Assembly: GCA_963991145.1 (NCBI GenBank)
Contig: CAXDOZ010000008.1
Coordinates: 1 to 45,613 of the forward strand
Length of the DNA stretch: 45,613 bases
Source: CAXDOZ01 sp963991145
Lineage (GTDB): Bacteria; Bacteroidota; Bacteroidia; Chitinophagales; JABDMM01
Direction: 5' to 3'
Shown piece by piece: positions 16,305-24,229 of the stretch; position 1 is the stretch's first letter, and every line of letters starts with the position of its first letter. The translations under genes were made by a program, and so were the position numbers. The notes beneath the pieces were generated by a model. It was not told the origin of the DNA and ran no database searches. It worked only from the letters and a program-made list of their open reading frames with translations.

Positions 16305-17366
16305 ATGCAAAAGACTCAACAAGCCTACAAACACCTTATAGCTGTCTTATTAAAGGCAGATAACTCCTTTCTCGACGAAAAGCATATGCTAGACGAGCAG
16401 GGCAAAGTGGATGGGTATCGCCATCTTCTTGACCTCCTTGCTTATGGAGTAGATTTTTACGTAAACAATGATCCTCTTAATCCCAATTGGGCCAGGTTAG
16501 CCACTCCTTATCGAAAGATCCTGGGTGATAATGTTGACTCTGTATATCACTTTAGCCAGTTACAGGCAGGTCAGAGATACAGAATTAGAGGTTGGAGACA
16601 TAATAGTGTATATCAGAGTTTTGCAGTATATGCTGGAAAACCAGATGGTACAGCTTCAGATCACGTTTCGATCACGGTTAATCATAATGAGATTGAGTAC
16701 GGCGATGATGGGGGATTTGAGATCTATTTCACTTCTGATCCAAAGGAGAAAAATGAGTTTAAGCTGGATGATGATGCTATTTGTATCATATCACGTGAGT
16801 ATTTCAGCGATCCGGTTGCTGGTATGGAAGCAGAGCTCTACATAGATAATATGAGCGATAATCCTTCACCTATGCCATTAAGCGATGAGCAGTTGGCCAC
16901 CAGGATCAATACGCTTTCTAACTTCATTGAATCAACACTCCAGATTGTTCCTTTCCCAATTCCTCTTCCTCAAAATGGTTTTAGTCCTGCTTTTTTCTTC
17001 CCAAAAGAGCAGAAGAGCTGGGGACTTACAGATAATGCCTATTGCTTTGGTCGATTTGAGATTCAGGACGATGAATACCTGGAACTCCGATTCTCATCAC
17101 CACCAGCAGTTTATTGGGGAGTACAGGTTTGGAATCACATGATGCAATCAATGGATTATGTGCATCATAAGGTTTCAATAAACATGAATCAGGCGAAGCC
17201 TAATAAAGACGGTAGTTTCACAATCAAAGTGAGTAAAGCTCACATGGATGATACAAACTGGTTTAGCACAGGTGGATACAATTCAGGAGTTATATTTTGC
17301 AGATGGCTACTACCTGATGGAATGCCTGAGCAACCGGTAATGGAGCTTAAGAAGATCGGCTCTTAG
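16305..17366 (+). CDS. DUF1214-domain protein paired with the sulfotransferase
   Basis: 353 residues. The C-terminal DUF1214-type region includes YLELRFSSPPAVYWGVQVWNHMMQS (as EYLELRF, PAVYWGVQVWNHMMQ), KDGSFTIKVSKAH and GVIFCRWLLPDG. The N-terminal half (RYRIRGWRHNSVYQSFAVYAG) is a beta-rich domain. No signal peptide is visible. DUF1214 proteins have no established activity; the five-base spacing to the sulfotransferase implies a shared pathway, for example handling of the acceptor. No terminator follows before the next gene. Confidence 0.8.
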   Translation: MQKTQQAYKHLIAVLLKADNSFLDEKHMLDEQGKVDGYRHLLDLLAYGVDFYVNNDPLNPNWARLATPYRKILGDNVDSVYHFSQLQAGQRYRIRGWRHNSVYQSFAVYAGKPDGTASDHVSITVNHNEIEYGDDGGFEIYFTSDPKEKNEFKLDDDAICIISREYFSDPVAGMEAELYIDNMSDNPSPMPLSDEQLATRINTLSNFIESTLQIVPFPIPLPQNGFSPAFFFPKEQKSWGLTDNAYCFGRFEIQDDEYLELRFSSPPAVYWGVQVWNHMMQSMDYVHHKVSINMNQAKPNKDGSFTIKVSKAHMDDTNWFSTGGYNSGVIFCRWLLPDGMPEQPVMELKKIGS

Positions 17367-17419
17367 TGTCGTGTTTAAGATATTTTGAATATAAACTGTA
17401 AGTAGATTAACAGTGTTCC

Positions 17420-17446
17420 GTCTATGGAAACTCAACATCCATAGAC
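17420..17446 (+). promoter_or_regulatory. Leader hairpin abutting a start codon
   Basis: GTCTATGG and CCATAGAC are perfect inverted copies around an 11-base spacer, and the second arm ends at the base before the ATG at 17447. In RNA it would form a stem directly next to the start codon and could limit ribosome access. Function inferred. Confidence 0.45.
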
Positions 17447-18439
17447 ATGAAAAAACATTACTTCTTAACTGCTTTACTAGGTGTCATTTTTATTCTCGAG
17501 GGATTATCTCAGGTACCAAGAACAATAATTGTTGAGCACACTACGAATACCAGATGTTCGATTTGCTCTAACAGGAACCCAAGATTTTATGGAAATCTGA
17601 AGAATTTTCCTGAGATTCTTCACATTGCTTACCATCCATCTTCTCCATATTCAAATTGTGTGCTTAATCAGCATAATCCAAGTCAGAATGATGGAAGAAC
17701 AATGTTTTACAACATCTTTGGAGGAACTCCAAGAATCGTTATAAATGGTTCTGTTCAGTCGCCAGGAACCAACTACAGTGATCCATCGATCTTTACTCCC
17801 TTCCAGAATCAGATGTCTGATTATTCAATAGACATTCAGGAAAGCAGGACTCAGGATTCAGTTATTGTAAATGTTACTATTCAATCCGTATCAGCAAGTG
17901 CTACAAAGGATGCAAGAATCTACCTGGCTTATGCAGAGGATACTGTCTTTTATCAGGCACCTAATGGTGAGTCGGAGCATTTTGATGTATTCAGAAGAGC
18001 TTTTACAGGAGATAACGGAGACAATATCACCCTTCCTGCTGCAGGGAATTCACTGTCATTGAGATATGCAATCCCAATCTCTCAGGTTTGGGATATGGAT
18101 AGAATGTTCGCTGTTGGAATTCTTCAGGAGAGAAACACTTTTGATGTTCTCCAGGCTTCAAGTAATAAGGGGCAGGGACCAACAACAGGAATCAATCAGG
18201 TTTTTGAGGGAGAGTTTAACATCTTTCCTAATCCTGTATTAGACGTTCTTAGAGTTCAGATAAATGGTACAGATAAAGCAGAGTTATTGCTTTATGACCT
18301 AACTGGAAAGCTTCAGAAACGAGCGGATAGCATTAGCGGTGGAACTCAGATTGATCTTTCAGATCTGCCAGTAGGAGTTTACATGCTTCAAATGCTTTCT
18401 GAAGATGGTGTTGCTGTACAAAAGGTAGTTAAGAATTAA
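17447..18439 (+). CDS. Omp28-like secreted protein with T9SS sorting tail
   Basis: 330 residues. The signal peptide (MKKHYFLTALLGVIFILEGLSQ) is followed by a thioredoxin-like Omp28-type domain: TIIVEHTTNTRCSICSNRNP has a CxxC pair at the usual active-site place, followed by ILHIAYHPSSPYSN and GGTPRIVINGS, with cis-Pro-like TPR. A beta-sandwich region follows. The C-terminal 75 residues (FNIFPNPVLDVLRVQI, LLLYDLTGKL, DLSDLPVGVYML, KVVKN) form the type A Por-secretion tail that directs export through the type IX system. It probably is released or surface-attached; enzymatic activity is not shown. Its last 11 bases overlap the convergent TetR gene. Confidence 0.85.
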   Translation: MKKHYFLTALLGVIFILEGLSQVPRTIIVEHTTNTRCSICSNRNPRFYGNLKNFPEILHIAYHPSSPYSNCVLNQHNPSQNDGRTMFYNIFGGTPRIVINGSVQSPGTNYSDPSIFTPFQNQMSDYSIDIQESRTQDSVIVNVTIQSVSASATKDARIYLAYAEDTVFYQAPNGESEHFDVFRRAFTGDNGDNITLPAAGNSLSLRYAIPISQVWDMDRMFAVGILQERNTFDVLQASSNKGQGPTTGINQVFEGEFNIFPNPVLDVLRVQINGTDKAELLLYDLTGKLQKRADSISGGTQIDLSDLPVGVYMLQMLSEDGVAVQKVVKN

Positions 18440-19019
18440 GCTGAATAGCTGCAAAACCGGCATTTACAGTATTGATCAGCTCTTCCTTATTTGAGCTTAA
18501 TTTTCCCACAATCTGTAAACCGCTAAATAGAGTGTAAATCATAGAGGCCAGTGACTTTAAGTCCTGGCCTTTTTTTATCTCTCCCATTTCTTCAGAGTTC
18601 TTAAGGGCTTCACTGAAAATTTCAATCATTTCAGCCTTGTTTTGAGAAAGAACTTCTCTAATCTCTGATTCTGTAGAGGAAAGTTCAGTTGTTGTATTTA
18701 CGATGAAACAACTTTTCTTGTCAGGATCAGCATATTGACCTTCTATAGACATAATTAAAAGATCTTTCATTGCCTGAAGAGGTGAATCTTGCTCATTGAT
18801 ATATGCTCTGACCCTCTTCATATTTTGCTCTCTGTATTGGGTAAAGGCCTTATCAAAGATCTCTCTCTTCCCTCCGAATGTATCGTAAATGCTAGCCCGG
18901 TTGATCCCAAGACCTGTAACAAGCATTTGCATAGAGGTAGCATTGTATCCATTCTTCCAGAAAAGATTCATTGCCTTTTCTAGCACTTCATTCTCTTCAA
19001 ATTCTTTCGGTCTTCCCAT
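18429..19019 (-). CDS. TetR/AcrR-family transcriptional repressor
   Basis: 196 residues. The N-terminal HTH is at residues 8-52 (EVLEKAMNLFWKNGYNATSMQ, shown as EKAMNLFWKNGYNATS; GINRASIYDTFGGKREIF), with an all-helical ligand domain after it (SCFIVNTTTELSS near 103). The C-terminal domain resembles the LmrA/YxaF/NemR side of the family, which often senses electrophiles or aromatic compounds. It is the downstream gene of the SDR-tetR unit, and two inverted repeats in front of the SDR gene are the probable operators, so it likely represses its own operon. The start is only a few bases after a terminator hairpin. Confidence 0.88.
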   Translation of the reverse strand: MGRPKEFEENEVLEKAMNLFWKNGYNATSMQMLVTGLGINRASIYDTFGGKREIFDKAFTQYREQNMKRVRAYINEQDSPLQAMKDLLIMSIEGQYADPDKKSCFIVNTTTELSSTESEIREVLSQNKAEMIEIFSEALKNSEEMGEIKKGQDLKSLASMIYTLFSGLQIVGKLSSNKEELINTVNAGFAAIQLNS

Positions 19020-19025
19020 AATCAG

Positions 19026-19049
19026 AAAAAGGGGCGGTTTAGCCGCCCC
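19026..19049 (-). terminator. Intrinsic terminator between the SDR gene and tetR
   Basis: GGGGCGG pairs with CCGCCCC around a short loop, with a T5 run on the minus strand. It follows the SDR stop (19071) by about 20 bases and ends six bases before the tetR ATG at 19019, so it would limit read-through into tetR or lie in its leader. Confidence 0.8.
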
Positions 19050-19070
19050 TGAAAATTATACTTAATTGTC

Positions 19071-19823
19071 TTAAACGATTGGCTGAAGAATAGTTCCTCC
19101 ATCAACATTGTATTCCGCTCCGGTAATATAAGAAGCATTATTGCTTGCAAGAAATCCAACCAGCTTGGCAATCTCTTCTGATTCTCCAAATCGTCCGAGA
19201 GGTACACTTGATTGAATTGACTGCGCCATCCCTTGCATATCCTCTTCAGTCATTCCGGTCTTACCAAAGATTGGAGTGCTTACTGGTCCAGGGTTCACTA
19301 CGTTCACCCGGATGCCTCTTGGAGCAAATTCAACAGCTGCAGCTCTACTAAATGCATTCATAGCGGCTTTCGAAGCTGAGTAAATTGAAGCATTTGGCAT
19401 TGATGAATAAGCATTTACTGAAGACAAATTGATCACTGATGCACCATCATTCAGGATGGGAGCAAATTTATCAAGAGTGAATACAGCCCCTTTGAAATTG
19501 ATATCCATAATATGGTCGTAATGTTCCTCGGTCATCATACCGATTGGTGAGCCAAAGAATACTCCGGCGTTGACGAATAGGATATCAACCTTGCCCTTTA
19601 ATGATTTTACTTCATCAACCATCTTTTCAATGGCTGAGACATCGCTTACATCAGCGATAAGGCCAGTAACACCAAGTTCTGCAGCAGCTGCATCTACTCT
19701 TTCTTTGTTACGACCTGTAATGATTACATCGGCGCCCTGGTCTTTAAACTCTTTTGCTGATGCATATCCAATGCCGCTGTTACCTCCGGTTACTACGGCT
19801 ACTTTTCCTGATAGTTTACTCAT
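19071..19823 (-). CDS. Short-chain dehydrogenase/reductase
   Basis: 250 residues, a classical SDR: TGGNSGIG cofactor loop at residues 12-19, the GRN segment after strand 2 that favours NADP, NAG in LFVNAGV, catalytic Ser in INLSSVNAYSS, and YSASK with the catalytic Tyr and Lys. PGPVSTPIF and the closing YNVDGGTI are standard. Substrate not identifiable. The best guess from its divergent TetR regulation is a detoxifying carbonyl reductase, as inference. It is first in the unit and carries the operator region upstream. Confidence 0.92.
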   Translation of the reverse strand: MSKLSGKVAVVTGGNSGIGYASAKEFKDQGADVIITGRNKERVDAAAAELGVTGLIADVSDVSAIEKMVDEVKSLKGKVDILFVNAGVFFGSPIGMMTEEHYDHIMDINFKGAVFTLDKFAPILNDGASVINLSSVNAYSSMPNASIYSASKAAMNAFSRAAAVEFAPRGIRVNVVNPGPVSTPIFGKTGMTEEDMQGMAQSIQSSVPLGRFGESEEIAKLVGFLASNNASYITGAEYNVDGGTILQPIV

Positions 19824-19852
19824 TTCTTTTCTTTTTAGTGTTGTTTTTGAAT

Positions 19853-19893
19853 GAACGTTCCAAAAGTAAATAAATAATTTGGAACGATTGTTC
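19853..19893 (-). promoter_or_regulatory. SDR-tetR promoter flanked by two TetR-type palindromes
   Basis: On the minus strand TACTTTTG (19861-19868) matches the Bacteroidota -7 consensus TAnnTTTG exactly. On either side lie GAACGTTC (19853-19860, perfect palindrome) and GAACGATTGTTC (19882-19893, imperfect). In addition CGTTCCAAA (19856-19864) and TTTGGAACG (19878-19886) are inverted copies of each other across 13 bases. The arrangement is what a TetR dimer pair would need to block the promoter. No clear -33 TTTG is seen. Confidence 0.6.
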
Positions 19894-19916
19894 TAAAATG
19901 TTAAGAAATTGAGAAA

Positions 19917-20690
19917 TTATTTAGCTGACCAGCTGCAGTTCTTTAAATACAGAATGTTTTCTTCTGCATCATAAGAGTGGACTAACCCAGAAACAGTAAT
20001 GATTTGATCTTTAAGATTGTCCTGGGAATATTTCTCTGCAGTTGTGGCAATCAGGATCTCATATCCATCCTTATCCTTGAATTTGATATTGTTGCCTTCC
20101 AGGGCCATTTGAGTAACTCCCGTTACAGTTACCTCAACCTCTTCCCAGGCATCAATTGAATTGTAAACGTCAAAAGAGTAATATGGTCCTTCCAGACTTG
20201 AAGGGTCAATGGAGACACCTGTCTGAGCAAGATTGATATCATAGTCACCCTCTACTTCTGTATTTGTGAGAAGGATGTTCTGACCATTTTGTGCCACATT
20301 CCCGCTTATGATCATGAATTCTGCTCCAGCGAATTCTGCGATCTTCTCCATTTCCTGTTCTGGAAGATCAGATTGAATAGCTACTAATCCAGGATTTTCA
20401 GGATATGTGAATGTTCGGTAAATATTATTGTTTCCTATTCCTCCCCATAGCCAGGCAATTAATTTGACTCGTGGCTCTTCCCAGCTTTTATTCCATTCAA
20501 TAACAGCCGTTCTCAAATTTTCAGGATTGAGTTCTTCGCCTGCATAAGCATATGGGTTCAATTCAAGATCAGCAGGAAGACTTTCATATAGATTTACTTC
20601 TTGTTCCTCATTCTTGGAATCAGAATCAGAAGAAGCACAGCCAAACATAAAAACGCAGAATCCGAAAAGAAGAAAAACAGAGTACTTCAC
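19917..20690 (-). CDS. Lipoprotein with OB-fold-like C-terminal region
   Basis: I place the start at the GTG at 20690, giving a compact lipoprotein signal MKYSVFLLFGFCVFMFGC with Cys in FGC; a TTG at 20720 would add ten residues. Mature part: acidic linker (SSDSDSKNEEQEV) then a region with LIAWLWGGIG and a C-terminal beta segment, VEVTVTGVTQMALEGNNIKF plus DQIITVSGLVHSYD, that looks like an OB-type nucleic-acid-binding or tRNA-anticodon-like fold in extracytoplasmic proteins. Function unknown. Gap of 45 to 75 bases from the next gene upstream. Confidence 0.65.
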   Translation of the reverse strand: MKYSVFLLFGFCVFMFGCASSDSDSKNEEQEVNLYESLPADLELNPYAYAGEELNPENLRTAVIEWNKSWEEPRVKLIAWLWGGIGNNNIYRTFTYPENPGLVAIQSDLPEQEMEKIAEFAGAEFMIISGNVAQNGQNILLTNTEVEGDYDINLAQTGVSIDPSSLEGPYYSFDVYNSIDAWEEVEVTVTGVTQMALEGNNIKFKDKDGYEILIATTAEKYSQDNLKDQIITVSGLVHSYDAEENILYLKNCSWSAK

Positions 20691-20765
20691 GATTGAAATT
20701 TTTCTCAATATATCTTTCAATGTTTAAGAAATCAATAAAATGGATTTATAAAAAGACAAGAATTC

Positions 20766-21413
20766 TTAGCACTCTCCGTGCCTGATCTCAAATCTCCAGG
20801 AAATTATTGTTGGCTTACCATTGCGATAGATTGTCCCGACTAGCTCAATCTCATCAATGAAAATACCAACTGTAAACCGCTCTTCATTCATGTATTCCTT
20901 TTCACTTTTTATCTCTTTCTCAATTTCAATTGGGTCTAAATTAGGAGTAAAATTGACCCATTGGCTGCCCTCTCTTGGAGAAACAGATGGTAGGTTGAAT
21001 TCACAGAACCCTATCATTGTTGCCTGGATAGGCTCAGACCATTTTGCTGATTTCCTTGAGTAAATGCCCCCTTCTGTTTCGGAGTATTCTATCCCCCAGA
21101 CATTGGAATACCTAAGAGACAGATCCATACTATCAACTGGATAAGAAAAGTGAAACTTTACTCCCTGATCGAGATCATATTCATCAATCTCAGCAGAGTA
21201 TAACCAGTCTGAATCATTGCCTTCATTAAATCCATATTCAAGGTCGCATCCTCCTGGTTCAAATTCAGTGAATTCTACCTCCGCTTTAATTAATGCGGAT
21301 TGAAAATCTTCTCCAAACAGTTTTTGATTCCCGGATGAAAAATCCGAAAGCAGGAAAATCAACAATGGTACCCCAAAAAAGCTCTTTGATAAAGGTCCTA
21401 GAAAGAAAGACAT
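20766..21413 (-). CDS. Uncharacterised protein, probably exported
   Basis: 215 residues. An N-terminal hydrophobic stretch (FFGVPLLIFLLSDFSSG) is a possible signal or anchor, followed by beta-rich acidic sequence (FTEFEPGGCDLEYGFNEGN, WLYSAEIDEYDLDQG). A final GTIYRNGKPTIISWRFEIRHGEC ends in a lone cysteine. No family recognised. It sits three bases from the SRPBCC gene, so they are co-transcribed. Confidence 0.55.
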   Translation of the reverse strand: MSFFLGPLSKSFFGVPLLIFLLSDFSSGNQKLFGEDFQSALIKAEVEFTEFEPGGCDLEYGFNEGNDSDWLYSAEIDEYDLDQGVKFHFSYPVDSMDLSLRYSNVWGIEYSETEGGIYSRKSAKWSEPIQATMIGFCEFNLPSVSPREGSQWVNFTPNLDPIEIEKEIKSEKEYMNEERFTVGIFIDEIELVGTIYRNGKPTIISWRFEIRHGEC

Positions 21414-21416
21414 TTT

Positions 21417-21854
21417 CTATGCTTCTGATTCAGCAAACTCCTTAAAGTTCTTTTGAATTTTCTCAGTTTCTTTAGGGAATGCGCCTTTCATAAAGAATCC
21501 AATAATCTTCATCATTAGACTAGTGAACTTGAAGTTTTGATGAGTAGTCCACTTTGAGGTATTCTCATCGATCGATTCAAAATTGGACTTCATATGATTA
21601 TAAACACCGGGTGCTTCGTAGGTAGCCTCAAAGAGACCTCCATCGATCTTTATAATCGTCTCAACCATGGACATCTTGCGCTTCCCATGTAGATAGTCCA
21701 TTCTCATTTTTGATCCGGGCTTCCCAAATTCTCCTTCAAGAAATTCGTAGCCAGTCATTGTTGGTTGCCATTTCTGCATGTTCTCAGGATTACTAATAAG
21801 CCTAATACAGTCTTCCTTGGACCTGTTGATGATTATTTCTCTTGAATACTCCAT
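21417..21854 (-). CDS. SRPBCC (START-like) domain protein
   Basis: 145 residues. REIIINRSKEDCIRLISNPENMQKW, then a YEFLEGEFGKPGSKMRM strand pair and a WTTHQNFKF strand, followed by the long C-terminal helix, fit the helix-grip fold of the polyketide-cyclase/SRPBCC superfamily. These bind hydrophobic ligands, but the ligand here is unknown. It starts 18 bases after the stop of the AhpD-like gene, in one run of minus-strand genes. Confidence 0.75.
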   Translation of the reverse strand: MEYSREIIINRSKEDCIRLISNPENMQKWQPTMTGYEFLEGEFGKPGSKMRMDYLHGKRKMSMVETIIKIDGGLFEATYEAPGVYNHMKSNFESIDENTSKWTTHQNFKFTSLMMKIIGFFMKGAFPKETEKIQKNFKEFAESEA

Positions 21855-21871
21855 AGGAATTGATTTTTGTA

Positions 21872-22474
21872 CTACTTGTCTTTGTGTCTATCTCCTGTCC
21901 AACCGTGTCCTGCAAGCCACTTTTCTCCTGAATCAACTGCTCCATCTTCAATTCTGGTTGCCATAGAGTCATTCCACCTGTTCAAATAGCCAAACAAGCT
22001 GATCACTCCAAGAATCTCAACAATTTCTCCTTCATCCCAATATTTCCTCATGTTCTCTGAGATTTCATCAGTTACACCATTCGGAATAGATGAAGCAGCC
22101 AGGGCAAGATCAAGAGCAGCTCTTTCTGCATCATTAAATGCTGGATGAGTTCTGTATTCCCAAATGTTTTCTAATTGCTCATCAACAGCTCCATATCTCT
22201 CAGCTGCTCTAATTGTATGAGCACGGCAATAATCACATCCTGCAGTGTGGCTAGAGATAAATCCTACCAATCTTTTTAGAGCACTTGTAACTCTTCCGTG
22301 ATTAGCCATTACGGCCATATTCAAGTTTATAAATGCCCTGGCAATTTCTGGCCTTCTTTGCATAGTCAGGACACTATTTGGACAGAATCCTAGTGTCTCA
22401 TTGAAGAATTCGGATAACTTTTTTACCTCCTCATCATGATCAGGAGATAATGGTTCTACAAGTGGTTTTTTCAT
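21872..22474 (-). CDS. AhpD-like / carboxymuconolactone decarboxylase-fold protein
   Basis: 200 residues. The family motif is SSHTAGCDYCRAHTIRAAERYG, with the CxxC redox pair and His in the HTI segment (CDYCRAHT), preceded by VTSALKRLVGFI. A helical tail with YWDEGEIVEILGVISLFGYLNRWND (EGEIVEILGVISLFG) matches the all-alpha AhpD-like fold. AhpD-type proteins carry electrons for peroxide reduction, and a peroxidase-like role is inferred. A -7-like TATCTTTT lies just upstream of the start. It may head a unit with the SRPBCC gene. Confidence 0.85.
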   Translation of the reverse strand: MKKPLVEPLSPDHDEEVKKLSEFFNETLGFCPNSVLTMQRRPEIARAFINLNMAVMANHGRVTSALKRLVGFISSHTAGCDYCRAHTIRAAERYGAVDEQLENIWEYRTHPAFNDAERAALDLALAASSIPNGVTDEISENMRKYWDEGEIVEILGVISLFGYLNRWNDSMATRIEDGAVDSGEKWLAGHGWTGDRHKDK

Positions 22475-22524
22475 GGTAAAAAGATAGGAAAAGAGCTTCC
22501 AAATTTTTAGCTAAAAAAATGAGC

Positions 22525-22550
22525 AAAAAAAAGGCGGCATTGCTGCCGCC
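22525..22550 (-). terminator. Intrinsic terminator of recA
   Basis: GGCGGCA pairs with TGCCGCC around a four-base loop, followed by an eight-base T-run on the minus strand. It lies 23 bases past the recA stop. Confidence 0.9.
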
Positions 22551-22572
22551 AGGATTCAAATGGACGAATTCT

Positions 22573-23637
22573 TTAGTTCATTTCAGCTGCTGGTTCGGTA
22601 GGAGTACCATTCTTATGTACCTCTTCTACTTCTATAGGAGCAGCTATTTCAGGCTTGAGTTTAGCTTTGATTTTATTCTCAAGTTCTTCAGCCAACTCTG
22701 GATTGTCGATAAGGAGATCCTTAACTGTTTCCCTTCCCTGGCCAAGTTTTGTACCATCGTAACTAAACCAGGACCCGCTCTTTTGGATTACATCCAACTC
22801 GACACCCATGTCAACAATTTCACCAACTTTCGAGATTCCCTGTCCATACATGATGTCGAACTCAGCCTTTTGGAATGGCGGCGCTAGTTTGTTTTTGACA
22901 ACCTTAACTCTAGTGCGATTACCAACAACTTCATCTTTATCCTTGATCTGTCCAATACGACGAATATCTAATCGAACAGAGGAGTAAAACTTCAGTGCAT
23001 TACCACCGGTAGTTGTTTCCGGACTCCCAAACATAACTCCGATCTTCTCACGCAACTGGTTGATGAAAATACAGGTACAACCGGTTTTATTGATAGTTCC
23101 AGTGAGTTTCCGTAGAGCTTGAGACATTAGTCTTGCCTGAAGTCCAACTTTAGAATCTCCCATGTCGCCCTCTAACTCATTCTTGGGAACAAGTGCCGCT
23201 ACTGAGTCAATTACACAAATATCAATTGCCCCAGAGCGAATAAGATGTTCAGCTATATCCAAAGCTTGCTCACCACTATCTGGCTGGGAGATAAGTAGGT
23301 TGTCAATATCGACACCTAATGCTTCAGCATAAGTTTTGTCAAAGGCATGCTCAGCATCGATAAAAGCAGCAATTCCACCTTTTTTCTGTGCCTCTGCAAT
23401 TGCATGAATTGTTAAGGTTGTCTTTCCCGAACTCTCGGGTCCGTAGATTTCGATTACTCGACCCCTTGGAAGACCTCCTATTCCTAAGGCCAGATCAATT
23501 CCTAATGATCCGGTAGGAATAACATCTACTTCCACAGCAGGTGCATCGCCCAACTTCATTACGGAACCTTTTCCGTAAAGCTTGTCGAGCTTGTCCATTG
23601 TTAGCTTAAGCGCTTTTAGTTTTTCAGAGTTTGACAT
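22573..23637 (-). CDS. recA: Recombinase RecA
   Basis: Strand exchange in homologous recombination and SOS-type DNA repair. 354 residues from the ATG at 23637 (MSNSEKLKALKLTMDKLDKLYGKGSVMKLGD, shown as MSNSEKLKALKL). A frame to a TTG at 23673 is not used because the promoter -7 box covers it. Walker A is GPESSGKTT, Walker B VCVIDSVAAL, L1/L2 regions include SKVGLQARLMSQALRKL (as GLQARLMSQAL) and FINQLREKIGVMFGSPETTTGG, shown as NQLREKIGVMFG. The C-terminal tail is acidic to Pro-rich (PIEVEEVHKNGTPTEPAAE). Full length and intact. A single-gene unit with its own promoter and terminator. Confidence 0.97.
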   Translation of the reverse strand: MSNSEKLKALKLTMDKLDKLYGKGSVMKLGDAPAVEVDVIPTGSLGIDLALGIGGLPRGRVIEIYGPESSGKTTLTIHAIAEAQKKGGIAAFIDAEHAFDKTYAEALGVDIDNLLISQPDSGEQALDIAEHLIRSGAIDICVIDSVAALVPKNELEGDMGDSKVGLQARLMSQALRKLTGTINKTGCTCIFINQLREKIGVMFGSPETTTGGNALKFYSSVRLDIRRIGQIKDKDEVVGNRTRVKVVKNKLAPPFQKAEFDIMYGQGISKVGEIVDMGVELDVIQKSGSWFSYDGTKLGQGRETVKDLLIDNPELAEELENKIKAKLKPEIAAPIEVEEVHKNGTPTEPAAEMN

Positions 23638-23660
23638 TTTGCTCAAAAATTTAGCATTCT

Positions 23661-23668
23661 CAAATGTA
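23661..23668 (-). promoter_or_regulatory. recA promoter -7 box
   Basis: TACATTTG on the minus strand fits TAnnTTTG exactly and sits 24 bases before the recA ATG at 23637, giving a short leader of roughly 17 bases. Its place argues for the 23637 start rather than an upstream TTG. Confidence 0.55.
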
Positions 23669-23812
23669 AGCAATCAATTGAGATAAAAAAGTGGAGCTTT
23701 CATATAGATTTCCACATGTCTCAATTTTAGCTCAAAGAAAACCCACTAATCCTCAACCTAGTTGCGGTTTACTTCGTCTCAAAAAAAAATTAAGAATTGC
23801 TAAGTATTGGGC

Positions 23813-23841
23813 AAAAAAAAGCCCGCGTTGATGCAGGCTTT
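23813..23841 (-). terminator. Intrinsic terminator of the 84-residue gene
   Basis: AAAGCCTGC pairs with GCGGGCTTT (one T-G wobble) around a six-base loop, followed by a T-run on the minus strand. It follows the stop at 23860 closely and separates it from recA. Confidence 0.8.
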
Positions 23842-23859
23842 GTAATTGAATGAGTTGAA

Positions 23860-24114
23860 TCAGCAACTGTGTTCCAGTGGCCTATTCCTGTTTCTGTTTG
23901 TCTTTCTGGAGTATTCGAGAATAATTCTTATAGAACTGGGATCTGGTTTCTCCAGATCCTTGTTTAACTCGAATTGTGAGTCCTGGATGGCTTCCAGTTC
24001 TCTCTTCTTATCTGGATTCTCCTCAAGAAACAGTGAAATTGCTAACTCTTCTTGCGTATTGCAATCGCCGTAGGCGTAGCGAATTAAATCGTTTGTAGTA
24101 AAATTCTTTATCAT
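23860..24114 (-). CDS. Small protein downstream of the ECF sigma gene (possible anti-sigma-like)
   Basis: 84 residues: MIKNFTTNDLIRYAYGDCN then an acidic/helical QEELAISLFLEENPDKKRELEAIQDSQFELN (ELAISLFLEENPDKKREL) and a basic tail (RKTNRNRNRPLEHSC). The layout (N-terminal helix bundle with alternating acids) resembles the cytoplasmic domain of anti-sigma factors and sits right after an ECF sigma gene, but there is no transmembrane segment and no zinc HxxxCxxC motif. Regulation of the sigma factor is inference from position. A terminator lies between the two genes, so it probably has its own promoter. Confidence 0.6.
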   Translation of the reverse strand: MIKNFTTNDLIRYAYGDCNTQEELAISLFLEENPDKKRELEAIQDSQFELNKDLEKPDPSSIRIILEYSRKTNRNRNRPLEHSC

Positions 24115-24173
24115 AATGGGTCTTTAGGTGATTGATTGCTGCTTAAACGGATTGAGTATCAGGATTATTGTAT

Positions 24174-24200
24174 AAAAAATGCCCCGATTTACGGGGCATT
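24174..24200 (-). terminator. Intrinsic terminator of the ECF sigma gene
   Basis: AATGCCCCG pairs perfectly with CGGGGCATT around a five-base loop, followed by a T-run on the minus strand. It lies 30 bases after the sigma stop and in front of the 84-residue gene. Confidence 0.85.
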
Positions 24201-24229
24201 GAATACTCGATAACAAATGTGGGCAGCGC

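Noticed and set aside
23637..23673. N-terminal extension of RecA from a TTG at 23673
   Set aside because: The exact TACATTTG promoter box overlaps it, and the usual RecA N-terminus begins at the ATG at 23637.
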